Shown: positions 1-12,442 of the stretch, piece by piece
Numbering within the stretch: the stretch's first letter is position 1
Layout: each line of letters opens with the position of its first letter
Assembly (NCBI GenBank): GCA_026260175.1
Contig: JAKCWW010001904.1
Location: 555-64,554, forward strand
Origin: Reticulitermes lucifugus
Taxonomy: Eukaryota; Arthropoda; Insecta; Blattodea; Rhinotermitidae
DNA length: 64,000 nt
Reading direction: 5' to 3'
Notes under the pieces: model-generated
Told to the model about the DNA's origin: nothing
Databases searched by the model: none
Seen by the model: only the letters and a program-made list of their open reading frames with translations
Made by a program: the position numbers and the translations under genes

Positions 1-57
1 CTAGTAAGCGAGCGGCCGCAGACCCACGCCTTAGACCGCACGGCCACTGGGATCGGC
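1..57 (-). mobile_element. SINE-A head, cut by window start
   Basis: On the minus strand this is the tRNA-derived 5' head of a SINE, with an A-box-like stretch (GTGGCCGTGCGGTCTAAGGC) resembling tRNA-Ser/Leu genes. It is nearly identical to 42739-42799 and clearly related to the head of the complete plus-strand copy at 37204-37448. The rest of the element lies before position 1, so neither its tail nor its target-site duplication can be seen. Confidence 0.75.
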
Positions 58-2540
58 AAACCACTTTGATATTCACATATATTATTCTCGCACCAGGTTT
101 GCTTCCAGGCTAATTCAAATATGTCTCTTGACTGTTCTAAATTAAAAATACTCTTGTTTACAGAAAAAACACGTAACTGCTGTCCAATAATACACTAACA
201 TACAGATCCGTAAGGAAAAAAAAACACATCCGGAGATAACTGTGGCCTGATAAGTGAAAGGCGTAACATAAAGTAATAAGAGCCTAATTGAACTGGGCTT
301 ACTGTTCACATCTGTGAAGACACTACCGTTGGCCAACTGTGGGATTCCAAGAACTGTGCACCCGACGGAAACTGGGAAAAAATGGAAAGGAAGTGTAATT
401 CTGCAGGCTTCCTGTACCTGCCACAAAATTGAAACATGCTGTCGCCGGAAGGCATTCGGAGGATGAAGGGGCTGAATAGCGCACCGGCAGTCTGGCTATC
501 CTAAACTTGTCATTCCCAGGAGTATTTGACGGAGGAGGAATTGATGTATGAGAGTCAGGAAGGTAGGAACAATAGCGAAAGTAAATATTCTAAAATATAC
601 CAGCCACAATGATATTACTTTGCCTCAAGTTATGTCCGTCTGGTCTACTTTAGTATGTATTTCCTTTCCACCGTCTTGTCCTTCCACTTTTCTGTTTATT
701 CCTTTACTTCCTTTATTTCTAGTCTCATTCCTTCTGTTTAATGTGCATGTGCATAATTTCCTACGTGCTCCTGTTTGTTTCTCTGCTTATTCCTTGTTTC
801 TGAAAAGATAATAGTGAAGTAATTCGCTTGTGGGAATAAATGTACATTAATGAACTATTACTACATTGCTGTTATGTCCTGTCCCTTATGATAAAAAATA
901 CAGAAGTACGTATTGCAGAGAAACTAGTGTTAGTAGGCACGTCGCTGGAAGTATGTGCCGGAAGCTCAAAATTAAGGGGATGACGATAATAATAATAATA
1001 ATAATACTTCACATCCATTGTCATGATTTTTTAGGTACTTTGCGATATAAAACGTAACACATTATTGTATAACGTTATATTTGAGGAAGGGGAAAAATAA
1101 AGCTTAGCAGGAACGACCACACCAGCTTTGTACAAGGGACTCAATGGAATAGGCTTATCCACTTCTTGTGCATCCTTCTTGTTTAACTGGAGTCGGAGAG
1201 GGCCACACTACAAAACTTCATAAGAATAAGCTCTACGCCAGACAGGGGTCAATTTTGAAGGAACACTGAGTCACTGATTCCTGAATATTGATGACGGACA
1301 TTTCTATATCGTGGTCTCTAGCCACCGTCTAAAGTTGTGTATTAGACACAATGTTTAGGAACCTGGTTTTGTGGAGGGGGTGAGTGTCCTTTGATGGTCC
1401 GTGTCCGTTGGAATCACTAGACAAATGGAACCATCAAACAACATACCCAACTTTTCCCTGAAGTTGGAAGTGGAAGCAGCTTCCGTAACGTTGTGTGTTA
1501 ATGCAAACTTAGATGATGGCTAATGTTCAGTGTACAAAAAAGAAAAAATGGTGATTTCATCCAGGACTACGCACTAAGTACCAAAATTTGAAGCAGAAAT
1601 ATTAGGAGTCAAAACGAAATTCTGTTCACTCTGGTCAGATAGCCTACAAGAAGACGCAGATTTTACAACTTGGCATGAGCGTTCTGCAGCTGTTCACTTA
1701 ATAGCGACTGGACTGCTATCAGCGTAATTGGTACAATGCTGCTCCGGTGCTTATACCAAGGTGTTACAATGACACCAACTTCACGGCTCTTAGTTTAATG
1801 ACCTTCTCCTTCCCCGCTTTCTGTTCTCTGGTGCTCTGTGGCCATAACACGATTTTATATTTTTGCTGTTCATCTACTGGAACACTGATACAGCATCACG
1901 TATATATCTACTCCGTAACAGTGCACTGCTACCAATGCCGAACAGGTGGCGTGTAATGGTGCCATTAATATCTATATATCAACTCAGACTCAATTTTCGG
2001 CCTGTTCTATTCTTATGTTCGTCCACAATTTGCTTCTGAAAGCCAGAATATATAGGAGAAATTCTATCCGGTAATCGTTCGGCGTTTCTTTCAGGTAGTT
2101 GGTGATAGCAGGTGGGCAAATACTTCATTGGATCATTTGATCCTTCAGCAACTAAACAACAGAGTTCTGTGAAGTCTTAAACAAAGTTTCGCTTCATTTA
2201 GCTGTGTCACAAAATCTCCACTATGTTTACAGCTAAGCTTTAAGGAATTATATTGCCCGAAGTCAGTGATTTTAAAGTATTCGTTTTGCCTCCCGCCCTT
2301 ATTGCACTAATAAGAATACATTGTTGACAACCAAACACTCACACACGATTAGTAACTCTTTTCCAAGCAGATTTTTCAAAATATACATTCTAACATCAAA
2401 AGTCCGTTCGGAGAAGTTCACAGATTAGAAATTGACAGAGATGAACAGAAATAAACGTTGTATTTAATTAAGCTATCAACTGCTAAGATTATATAGCGTT
2501 GGTGGTAGTTGAATGAAGGTGTAGGAGCACTCAAAGAATT
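58..2540. other. No gene identified
   Basis: Reading frames here are all below 100 codons and show no recognisable domain. The only clear structure is a short (AAT)n run at about 985-1005. I see nothing else that I can name. Confidence 0.6.
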
Positions 2541-2668
2541 CTACTAACGGGGAAAATGGAATTACTCTGAGAAAAACCTGAGCCAGTGCCACTTTATCCA
2601 CACACATTCGACATGGGCTAGCCTCGGATTGAAGCCACGCCTTGACTAACCGCCTAAGCCATGGCATG
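2541..2668 (-). mobile_element. SINE-B copy
   Basis: This matches 30553-30682 and 58859-58975 over a shared body whose plus-strand core reads roughly 'aaacctg..ccagtgccactttgtccac'. On the minus strand the 5' end looks like a tRNA head (GGCTTAGGCGGTTAGTCAAG). The copy is diverged from the other two, which points to an old insertion. An alternative is a non-SINE dispersed repeat, but the tRNA-like head favours a SINE. Confidence 0.6.
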
Positions 2669-2913
2669 GCCAAGATATATTTTAGCACATGTCTATAATA
2701 ATAACATATGTATATTCAGCAGTCAGCCATGGCCCAGCTGGTTTACGCAAACAGGTGGTCTTGCCAAGTAACCGGACAGGGGAGCAGCTTGGGTCAGCCA
2801 GCAGGACGACTGCACTTACAATTGGACAGCAGTCCTGTTACAGACTCTGGTAATGTCTGCGGGACCTCCGTGTACACAATCTGACTGTATCCTCGCCCTA
2901 CTACTTATGCCAT

Positions 2914-2952
2914 GAAGATGGAGAAAAGGGTAATTTTCCGAAATATCGGCAA
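2914..2952 (+). other. TGAAGA - hairpin - CCGAAA motif
   Basis: The segment reads ATGAAGATGGAGAAAAGGGT followed by AATTTTCCGAAATATCGG. It is a diverged version of the core found at 44127, 56014 and 56549, so this is probably the end of an F-repeat-like element. Nothing further of the element is recognisable here. Confidence 0.4.
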
Positions 2953-2984
2953 CAAAGCTCAATTCCATAAAGTGAAAAGTACTA

Positions 2985-4975
2985 CTTTACTTTCATTCGG
3001 AACACTTTCTTCAGTATCACTGCATTTCCAAGACGTCTGAGAAACTCGTTGATATCAGAGTGGAGCTAAAGTATAACACAAATTCAAACATGATGGGGCA
3101 TAGTATTTTCTTAAATCGCTTAACTTATTAAGAGACTTTGCTTCAGGTCGGGGAAGACATAAATTTGCAAATTTCCAGTCTTATCGTGTTTGTAATGGAA
3201 CGGGGACTAACAGCTATCAAAGCCACAATCCTACTGCACTGGGTCCTCATCTGCGATGTCATAATCTTACTACAATACCACTTGGCTGTGACTGGAGCAC
3301 AAGTTTTATAGGTCTTAAATGGCACGCACGCACGCGAGGGCGTACACAAACACACACACGATAATCGTGCCATGAATCAGGCGGTTAGTTTCTGGCCGCT
3401 CACCGCGAAGAACCGGTTTAGCCCCGAGTACTTCTGTTTTTACCTCCTAACGTTCCATGCTTATTCACTCATTGAACTACCACTCACGCTATACCAACTT
3501 AGCAACTGACAGCGTCTTTAAATAATGAACTGGATTTTGTAGTTTTGATTATGGCACTTCAAACACAGTGTTTGCTATACGTACGTGAAAGACACATATG
3601 GCTGCCATTTGGCACTATTACACAACTGCAATCTCGTAGGCATCTCTTAGGAACGGGGATAATTAACGTGAGAAAGGTCGATAGAACGCACGCGTGAAGG
3701 TGGTAATGGAAACAATGCGTTCTTGTTCTATAATATATCATTAGTATTGTTCTAATGGATATTGTCATGTGTGCAAGCGATTCTAGTAAGTTCTAAATTC
3801 TGTTATTGTTTCTCTCCCATTATTAACTGCTATATTTACGGCTCCATGTTTAGAACACGACATAAGGCAGGTAAACAATATAAGTTCCCCTTTTATGCTG
3901 TTATGTAGTAGTCATTGTCATTATACTTATAAACAGACAACATATGGCGGTTATAAGCGGCAGTGAGCGCTCCCTATGCTTCCGTCGGTACTGCAGTCTC
4001 TTTTTTGCCGAAGACACTTACCTGTATTGAATAACAGCAGCACCATAGAACTTATCACAACGTCTTTCCAGAAATGTTCAGTTCAAACAGTACATATTCA
4101 GTCAAACAGTGGCTTAAGGGAAGACGTATAGTTAACAACCGTAACTCCAGACGGTGTCAACTTTCCCAGTTGAAAATTTAGTGGGCATTACAATAGTACA
4201 CTAGTAATTTTTACACGTGTTGGTGATCCACGTACGTGTACAATATACACGTCGTAATAGGCTCTGTGTTCCACCTGGCCTCATACCCAGTGGTCACTTG
4301 AGGCCCATACACATGTGCTAATGATGGCAAGGCTGAACCTGAACATCCATTAGAATGTACTTCCGAGGGTTAATAATTCCACCACCCTCCATGTACATGT
4401 CAAAGGCAGGGATCTAGACTCATGGATTTGCTTCAAATTTATTATTAGGTTTAAGATACTTGGAGCAAATGTGGCCAATGCTGGAAATATGGCCAAATCG
4501 CTGCCACACATTTCCGACTGCCAAACAATATCAGCAGCATTAGGTCATGAACACGGGCCAGGTTGCGGTTAATGTGGCTGTCGCCAATTGCGTCGCGCTG
4601 TGCGGTATCAAACACCATTTTATTGCCAGAATGACAAAAGAAACAACGTGCGTCTAACTTTCGGGCGTAAGGAACGTATCATTGCTCTTCATAGACAGTA
4701 AATTTGCTTAGAGATGAACTTAAAGAAGAACTTCTGTAATTTATATAACATGGTTGGATTTTGTCATTCTTGTTAGATCTCTTTTGGCAGACAAAAGTAA
4801 AAATACCAACTGTACGTTATATGGTTAAAACCTTGAAGAATGTGTTGGATGGAAAGCAAATAATATTGTTTGTCCTCATCGCGCTATACTTCATAACGTT
4901 CCTGATATTAAAGAAACTGAAAATATTTTTCAACTACATAGGTGGTTCTCAGTTTTTTGGAGCATTCGCATAGTC
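2985..4975. other. No gene identified
   Basis: Only short, unrecognised frames (all under 80 codons) and a few CA-rich bases near 3300-3360 are present. I see no repeat family shared with the rest of the window. Confidence 0.55.
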
Positions 4976-5290
4976 GCGAAAAGCGCCTAATAACTTCGTT
5001 ACGTCCGCCCGTCCGTCTGCTCTCCAGCTGTCCGTCCGTCTGTCTCTCCGCTTGCATCAGGGCGGTTCCCACCAGACGGATTTCCGTGAAATTTGATATT
5101 GAGAACTTTCACGAAAATCCGTCGAGAACGTCCACATTTGGTTTAAATCGGTCAAAAATACAGGGCACTTCACATGAAGATGTAAGTATGGTTTATTGTT
5201 GCCGGTGATATTAAATCGCAATAATAGAGCTGTTTTAGAGTCAAATGGTATCAGGACAGCTGAGGAAGTATAAACATTAAGCGAACGCGC
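4976..5290 (+). repeat. Insect dispersed repeat (TE-derived)
   Basis: The translation around 5040-5210 (FHENPSR..., SKIQGTSHED...) resembles a repeat that recurs in untranslated and intergenic insect sequences. That repeat usually follows a pyrimidine-rich 'gtccgtctgtct' stretch, which is seen here at about 5000-5050. The identification rests on memory of that family. The parent element class (LINE, Helitron or other) is not known to me. There is no second copy in this window for internal confirmation. Confidence 0.4.
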
Positions 5291-5299
5291 CACAACGAT

Positions 5300-5520
5300 A
5301 CATTATACGTGCATTGCTTTTTTATGATTCCTCCAGACTCTACAGTGTAGTCTGTTTAGGCGACAGTGAAAAAATGATTGAAAAGGACACGAAATGTGCC
5401 GCAATTTTCCTGGATGGAGTAAGGAAACCCACAAAAATTCTTGAAGATTACGTTGCGAGATCCGGTCGAGATTCGAAACTAACAGCTTCAAACAGCAGGC
5501 AGAAGCTTGTTTAACTAATA
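5300..5520 (+). repeat. tRNA-like dispersed repeat, possible SINE
   Basis: The stretch 'gtaaggaaacccacaaaaat' followed about 45 bases later by 'ggtcgagattcgaaac' resembles the body and B-box-like part of cockroach/termite dispersed repeats that include a GTTCGAAAC-type box. A 66-codon frame through it is probably fortuitous. The assignment is tentative and rests on sequence style. Confidence 0.3.
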
Positions 5521-5544
5521 TTATTTTCATTACAATCACAATCT

Positions 5545-8500
5545 CTACTGTAATCAAAAGTGACTAATGCTATCGCATATTAGTTACGTCTCGCAGTCTC
5601 AAATTCCCCTTTGTATCATTCAGCAACGTGTAAACCCTGAGATATACGCTTCCACGTGGCGACGTTCAAATATGATTGCATCGAAATCCCTGCTTGATAG
5701 TCTGTTTCTATTCTCTTTGGCGGACACCAGACGCAGATTTGTTCTTCACTGAAAATATTTCTCCGCAGCTGGTAACACCCCAAAGCCGTTTACAAACATA
5801 AGCACTGGGAAAACTAGGCACCTGCTCCGTGTCAAAGTAGCCGTTAGTGATTTCTGTCATCCTGGACGCAGTATTACGTGCTATATCCTATCACGCCACT
5901 GACTGATTATTTTATGGCACAACAGTGGGAGGTTTATCGAAATTTGGGTCTATCAGGTGACTTGGGACATCGAAGCTAATTCATTAATGTCCTTCTATAA
6001 AGTGAATAAAGCAAGCAACCCTTGTGCACGTGTCGTGGCGTAATAATGTCTGCTAAAGCGAAGGAGGCAAAAATAAAATAAAAAATTCCGATGAATTTGT
6101 TACATGTTATTGCGTCCGACCTGTTCTAGCGTGTAATTTGATTGAATTTGTGATCCGCGTATTTTCATACATTTTTGTATGACATTCGAAGTCCTGCGTT
6201 AATTGAAACAAACAAATTTACAAAATAATGCGAAAATATACGTATTACATGTAGAGAAAATAAATTAAAATTAAACTGAAATGTTATTTTCCAGTACCAC
6301 AAACTCGCATACTACATAAATCAGTAAAGTGTCTGGCTACGAGACAAACGACCGTATTCGATTTTCATAAGTTCAATGAATTTCCTATCAACTGGAAATA
6401 AGTTTCGTCTACGCTGTTTTCAGAACGGGTATTGAATGCTATTTCTATGATATAGCGTCATGGGCGTGAGAATAGCCATTTACACCCATCCCGTACAAAG
6501 ATACAAAATGCGTGGAATTATCCATCCATGCCCACTGCATGCCCTGTACACATGTATACCTTCTTAACACATCAACATGAAATAACTTCTGTACATATTG
6601 AGTTAGGAAATACATGGTTTAATATGGATAATTACTAATAAGACATATATGGATGGAGCAGTGAGAGTTTCATCCATGAATTTCTGAAGTTTAATTAAAT
6701 AATATTCATTTCACATCCCACTGTAAACACACTGCCGCTCAATTACCAACACCATCCGGTTCTTGCCGTTGAGGAAGATAATTGAATTAGTTGTGTGAAC
6801 GAAAGGCACAGTTGTTTTAATGTTAAAGCGAGTGGTACGTATATTTACCACTGTGTGTTAAAATTTTTCAAAGCATATGATGAATCAAGACAGTTTCAAG
6901 GTATTTACGAGCCCAATGCAAAAATAAACTTGGTATCCTACTTACATATAGCCCTGATATGAGAATACAGCTACAGATGTGTAATAATTTTGCGGTTTTC
7001 GCAAAGGTGTGGCTGAGGATTACCTTCTTCTACACATAAAATTGCGTCAATGCGTACATGAAACATATTGCCCTCGAAACGTTGGCATTAGTTTGCCCAT
7101 TGACGCAGTGTCTTATGTCACAACACCAATCGTCAACAGTTTAAGAACTGGCATACTAAATGTGTTTCAAACAAAACCGCCAATACTCTCACAACTAGCC
7201 TTGTCGCGGAGTCCCCGAAAGGTCGGGCTCTATGCATCTGCACAGATGGTGAAAGCACTAAAAGCGGCCCTATGAAGAAAGTGAGCGATATGAGGCGAGA
7301 TGCAGCAGGGACAACAAGAGTGATTCTTGATTACGTAACGGCAACACTGTCCAATGCAAACGTTGCATAACATCGTGCTCGGATGAGGCGAGATGATAAA
7401 CAGGAAACGAAGTGCAAGGAAGCGAATGTGGCCTGTTTAAGCGTCCTATGCAAGTAAAATCACGAAAATACTCAGTCAGAATATATAAGTCTAGTCCATG
7501 ATTCGAAAATGGTATCTTCTCCCACATGCGAAGCAGGAAAATTAACCATTCAACAAAGATATTCAGGTCGCACTCTTCTGGCCAGACAGAAACAACTTGG
7601 ACACTACACAGAAAAAAGGCAATGGATTATAATGATTATGCACATAACAATCTGCACTAAATAACAATTTCAAACTGTAAATTTAGAACGGTAATATATT
7701 TCACATACCTAGGAACTAGTCACTCGAAGCTTCCGAAATTCTGCGTGTGTGTTCAAACGAATACCACTATTGATGTGACCACTCAATCACGAAGCATTAA
7801 CTTTCGTGTATTTGAAATTACAGGCCATGGAGTGGTCCATTACCTTTGCACATTGATCTTTATGTGCGGCTGCACAAGTTGAAAGCTTATAACGTATTTA
7901 AAAGTTCATTAACCGCGATAGGGCACAAACAAAACAGCGAAACATTTCCAGCAGGGGTGCATGTTGTACCGCTCGCATTACACATCTGAACTTCCACACA
8001 CACACACACGTCACAACGTATTTTACACTTACAAGTTGTTTTTATGTCTTGATACATTCATGCATATTAATGGAAATCTGCTAACTCCATGCAGCAAAAT
8101 TCCTCTTGAGAAGCTAATGGCGGGACTGAGATTATTAATAAAATAATTAAATCCTGCCGTGTTCAAAAGAGTCTGTCACTGGTACAATTACCGAGCCAGA
8201 TAAACCCATTCCAGACTCTTACACCCATTTTCTTTGTAATAGAATTTACCATTACCTTGCCTTCTAGGCGTAAGTACTCAAAATAAATTCTCCCTTCCTG
8301 TTTTCAGACTGACATTTTGTGTGTTTTTCTCACGTTCTATGCCTGCAACATGTCCCGCTACTACATTCAGAAAAAAATAACAAAACTATGTAGACAGTCA
8401 GTATGGGCTTAGAAGCAACATGGAAGGAGAAGACAGAGCGGTCGCCAAACAATAAGTCATCATTTCAAGAATTTCGAACACAAAAAAAGTCAATTCCCAA

Positions 8501-9028
8501 ACTGTAATTCCGAGTTAACTGATATTAAGGTAGGCAGTATGTAGATGTTGTAGTAATTGCTCAGAAACAGTTGAACTTTCTTACAAACTCATTTCGTAAT
8601 TAGGAAACAAGTTTCGGATTAACTGTTTAACATGAGGCATCTTTTCAATGTCTATGGTCCACGGAGCAATTGTCGTGGGCCAAAGTTTTGTGGGTAGTCT
8701 ATGGGAATTTTCATTCAGTAAAGTTCTCTTCGGATCATGTATAATTTTGTCATATATTTTCAATCAGTTATTTTTAAGGACTATCGCATGGCAACTAATA
8801 TCATAATCGGATCATTTCGCAAAGAAAATAATTTTTGAATCGCAAAATGCAATTCAAAATTGCATTCCTTTCAATTTTACATTATTATTATTATTATTAC
8901 TGTTATTGTTTTTAGGGTACATAGTGTTGCAGCTATTCTGCGGTTATAATTTATTATACATGTAATGCTATTATTATCACTGTCATTCTTAATTTACAGC
9001 AGTTTAACTATGTTTCAAAGAGTCGGGG
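5545..9028. other. No gene identified
   Basis: The stretch contains an F-repeat fragment at about 7064-7135, a (CA)n run at 7995-8009 and an (ATT)n run at 8881-8900. The remaining frames are under 90 codons and carry no motif I recognise. Confidence 0.55.
7064..7135 (+). repeat. F-repeat arm fragment, diverged
   Basis: 'cctcgaaacgttggcattag' and the following 'gacgcagtgtcttatgtcac' align with the F-repeat arm found at 44127, 56014 and 56549 (…CGAAACGTCGGTA…GGCGTCAC). The CTGAAGATGG part is not recognisable here. Confidence 0.35.
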
Positions 9029-9600
9029 TCACGATTCTGCTAAAAGCTTTCGAACCATACGGCATGTATTAAGTATTGCTGCTTTCTGCATGAGAATATA
9101 TGGAGCAGGGCGAAGACTGAGCATCTTCAAACTTTTGTGTAATTTGTTTGGAATAACACCCGTTGTGGATAGTACTAATGGTATTATACAGGCCGTTTTC
9201 ACTTGTCATATACTAATAAGCTCGTCTTTTCGATCTGTATACTTCTGGAGCTTCTCGGTGATGGTGCTGTAGAGGCTGTGCCTATTAAGAACTGCTACAT
9301 ATATTAAATATGCTTCTTCGATCGTACTATAAAGCATAGCTATATCTGGCCTGTTGTTATGGACAGTTAGATCAGTCGTGATGGACCTCCAATAGCATTG
9401 TTTATAATATGAATCCTCTAACACAGATTGTGGCTCATATGTACAAAACGGTGTTGGGGTTCCCCTTGATAGTCCATATTTGATAGCCAATTCTTGATGA
9501 ACGATGTTCGCTACCTTATTGTGACGACAGGTGTAATCAACTGCAGTTAATGCACGGCATGGACGAGTTCCATGTTGAACGGGTTTTGATTTCTCTAGAC
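9029..9600 (-). mobile_element. LINE-3: C-terminus of non-LTR retrotransposon ORF
   Basis: Reading the minus strand from about 9600 down to a stop at 9029-9031 gives about 190 residues of the C-terminal region of a non-LTR retrotransposon polyprotein. Visible landmarks are a DYTCRHNKVANIVHQ segment, YWRSITTDLTVHNNRPD, and then ISTTGVIP-type sequence (seen as LVLSTTGVIPNKLHKSL) and ILNTCRMVRKLL near the end. The RPDI...YLIYVAV stretch has the layout of the PD-(D/E)XK restriction-like endonuclease of R2-type LINEs, but the expected second Asp appears as Tyr. The frame is continuous except for one TGA at about 9206-9208, where relatives appear to have Trp. The upstream reverse transcriptase is missing and an (AAT)n tract abuts the 5' side. 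This is a 5'-truncated, inactive but fairly young relic. Confidence 0.75.
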
Positions 9601-9604
9601 TTAC

Positions 9605-9644
9605 AATAATAATAATAATAATAATAGTTATTATTATATTATTA
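9605..9644. repeat. (AAT)n/(TTA)n microsatellite
   Basis: Perfect AAT triplets run from 9605, followed by an inverted TTA-type run to 9644. It borders the LINE-3 relic and extends its reading frame artificially with Ile/Asn residues. Confidence 0.9.
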
Positions 9645-10439
9645 TCATTTACGTGCTGACTCAGCATCCTCATGGACAATTATAAGGTCAGCACCTGTAC
9701 ACAAATGTGATGGTCTTACTGAAGTTTGATTGTGGACAACGAAAAGGACATCAATAAACAAGATATTCTACATGGACAGGGAGGTTTGCGACGTGACCCG
9801 CCGAGTTCAGTAGGTTTGAAAACACTGACATAAGGTACAACCATTATTTATATTGAGGAGAAATTTCCCCATCCGGATTTTACTTAATCGAGTAATTGCA
9901 ACATGAACACTTCATCCTAATGAAGGGTTACCACGGAATATTTCGAATGCATTACTTTCGCTAATATGGTTTTTAACTGATTTTAAAGAAATAAACTAAT
10001 CAGTATTGGGTTTAAATATTTAACATCCACTGCAGACAATACGAAACATTGTTTATGTTGTGATTTTTTTAAATGTTGCTCTGATTGGCAGACAGTTATA
10101 CTCATCAGAGTCTGACATTCGCAAAATTACATTTCACAAAATGAATTACCTTATAAACGCTACAAACTACTGTTTCGAGCACAGTAATGATGATTCGGCT
10201 TCTACGAAACGTGCCGAAATTTGAAAGTTTGAGTGACCCTCAGCTTCCACAAAAAAGTACTTCATGTCATGGAGGTAATTATTGATGATTATACCTGTCA
10301 TTTACAATTCACGAAGTATTCTGTAAAAGTTACTGTATTTCTTTAAATAAATACCAGTATTATTAGAAATTCCGAAAACATTAACAGTATATCACAGGTT
10401 AATACGAGTACACAGGTGATGTTTTAAATTGAATTCAGA

Positions 10440-10600
10440 AAACTGATTGAAAGAATCGAGGTCGGGCTCTGTAGTAACCTGAGCACTGTGAGATCTGAGG
10501 TTTCCACGGTTCTGATATTGAGCCTTTGGTCTTCTGGGATACTACGGTGTGTAGCGGGGTAAACAGATCCCGACTTTTCGAAGGAACGTAGTGCCTTCAA
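10440..10600 (-). repeat. F-repeat, right part
   Basis: On the minus strand this reads TCGAAAAGTCGGGATC..., then CACCGTAGTATCCCAGAAGA, then a segment ending ...GTGGAAACCTCAGATCTCAC. It matches the extended right part of the F-repeat, which also shows near 32760-32860 and 62340-62440. In that orientation it encodes the PEDHRL…ENLKSH-like peptide that I recall from insect repeat-derived transcripts. Confidence 0.5.
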
Positions 10601-10609
10601 CTTCAAGTG

Positions 10610-11095
10610 CTGTGGATTCCTAGAAGAGCATACAAAATTTAACACCACAGAAAACCAGAATCATCAACTTCGGCTTTCTCTGGATTTTTTAGTACTCCTT
10701 AAAGCGAACAAAACATCTTCCCTCCAAAAACACATTACTACCCACTCATTACTTTCCAGCTCAGTTCCACGCAATACACTTTCTACAGTTGAAACAGTGT
10801 TGTAAACGTCGAACAATCAATATATGAAGAACGATCGTAGGTTTTTATTGTGAAGACCAATCTCACAACCCTTCTGGGGAGAATGGGGGAATCTACGATT
10901 TCTAGGACACCGTTTATTCATATGAATCTGATTTAATTTAACAAAAATTTAAATAATGATATTATTTGGATGAAATAATATATAACGATTTTATGTTAAC
11001 GACTGTCCACCGTCTGAGGCGCGTGTCATATAAAGGCGTTTCGGGAGCCGCTGTAGTTGGTTGTTAGTAAGCTGATTAATACGACTTAATTTAAA
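10610..11095. other. No gene identified
   Basis: AT-rich sequence with no repeat or domain that I can name. Confidence 0.5.
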
Positions 11096-11375
11096 AGGTA
11101 AAGTTGTCCCTGTCCAGGCTATGGAGGCATGTAAGGGAAATAATGTACAGTTCCATTCATTTTAAGCTCGACACTAGATGGAGGTGAGTGGTCAACCTCA
11201 CGCACTGGCTACTTTACACCCGCGGAAAGAACTTCATTACGAATAGGAATAATGAACGAATAGTGGGCGCCAAAGCCGATCTGGACGTTTTTGAGAAGAT
11301 GAAGAGCAAAACCTCTTACACCTGCAGGAAACAAACGCAGATCGCCCAGCCCATAGCCTGGTCACTATACCACAT
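11096..11375 (-). mobile_element. SINE-D copy
   Basis: The plus strand reads aaagttgtccctgtccaggc ... cactagatggaggtgagtgg, which aligns with 63667-63912 and, less closely, 21963-22247. The tRNA-like head would lie at the right end, where on the minus strand GTGGTATAGTGACCAGGC resembles a degraded A box. The copy is diverged, suggesting an old insertion. Confidence 0.6.
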
Positions 11376-11563
11376 CATGTTATTATAATTTTGTTCCTGT
11401 TATTGTAATTGACAGTTACGATCGACCTTGTAACCTTCCGAATACTGGACTGATATACCTACGTTAACTTTCTCATAACACTGTGCTTTCCGCTTCCCTG
11501 TCAACCTTCGCCAATAATATGGATGGACGAACACCTTTATCTGTTAGAATAATAACAACGTGA

Positions 11564-11600
11564 CTTGAAGAAGGGAGTACAGCCAACTCCTGAAATGTTG
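11564..11600 (+). other. TTGAAGA - hairpin - GAAATG motif
   Basis: CTTGAAGAAGGGAGT, loop acagcca, then ACTCCTGAAATG can form a GGGAGT/ACTCC stem flanked by TTGAAGA and GAAA. It is one more instance of the recurrent core discussed in the findings. The parent repeat is unidentified. Confidence 0.4.
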
Positions 11601-11609
11601 TGTACATAA

Positions 11610-12440
11610 AATACATATAAGTTAATATACAATTATGGAAGGAATATTGGTATAATGAACTAAGCTTTGTCACTATCTTCAGAGAGTCGATGAATGAACT
11701 TCATCTTGCATACACTTCATTAAGGTCTTATTTTTGAAACTTCAGGCTTGTTGACCATGAAAGTGACTATATTTTTATCTTTCAAGATACATACAGGTTC
11801 TTTTGAAATAAACAGCACTGAAACCAATCAATATGTCATATAGCATACACTGAGTCACAAGTATTGATTAATTTATAGTTAAGCAGTAGAAAGGCAAATT
11901 AATTCACGCCTAACCGGCATTCCTTTACGCTGTATATACACACCGTCTTCAAAGACGTGCCTAAAATATGTGCGTGTGTTCTATGGTCTAGTTTGCAGGT
12001 TCCAAAACTGCTCTCGGCGGAGCAACAAGGGTCCGCCAGGTTTATTCAGGTGGCCTAGAGTACAGGAACGACCATCACTAGACATTTGTTTTGATTTTTA
12101 TTTTACTTTTCTTATTTATTCTACTTCGCTGTTTTGAATTTCAATTCCACAAACTTTTGAAATACATTAGCTGATAAATTTTAGTATCCATAACACATTG
12201 TTAAAATTCTTAAGAATAAATGGCAGAAAAATCATTAAGTGTTCCGCCAAGGTCCGCAGCAATTTTCAGATAATGCGGGAAAAATATCTGCTAACCATCG
12301 CCTTAGCTGTATACGAACGAGTAACGGCAATAGGCAGAAAATGAAAACACAACAGAAAATGTAATAATACTTCACAAATGCGTGTTTTACGAACATGAAG
12401 TGTCAGCGTTTTAAACCGAAAGGGTGTGGTTTAATAATAC
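11610..12440. other. No gene identified
   Basis: No frame of note and no shared repeat family is visible. Confidence 0.5.
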
Positions 12441-12442
12441 GT

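Noticed and set aside
2728-2776. A-box-like TGGCCCAGCTGGTTTACGC, considered as a tRNA or SINE head
   Set aside because: There is no B box downstream, and the following sequence matches no family in the window.
4942-5208. 88-codon plus-strand frame as a gene
   Set aside because: Its translation resembles an insect dispersed repeat rather than a conserved protein.
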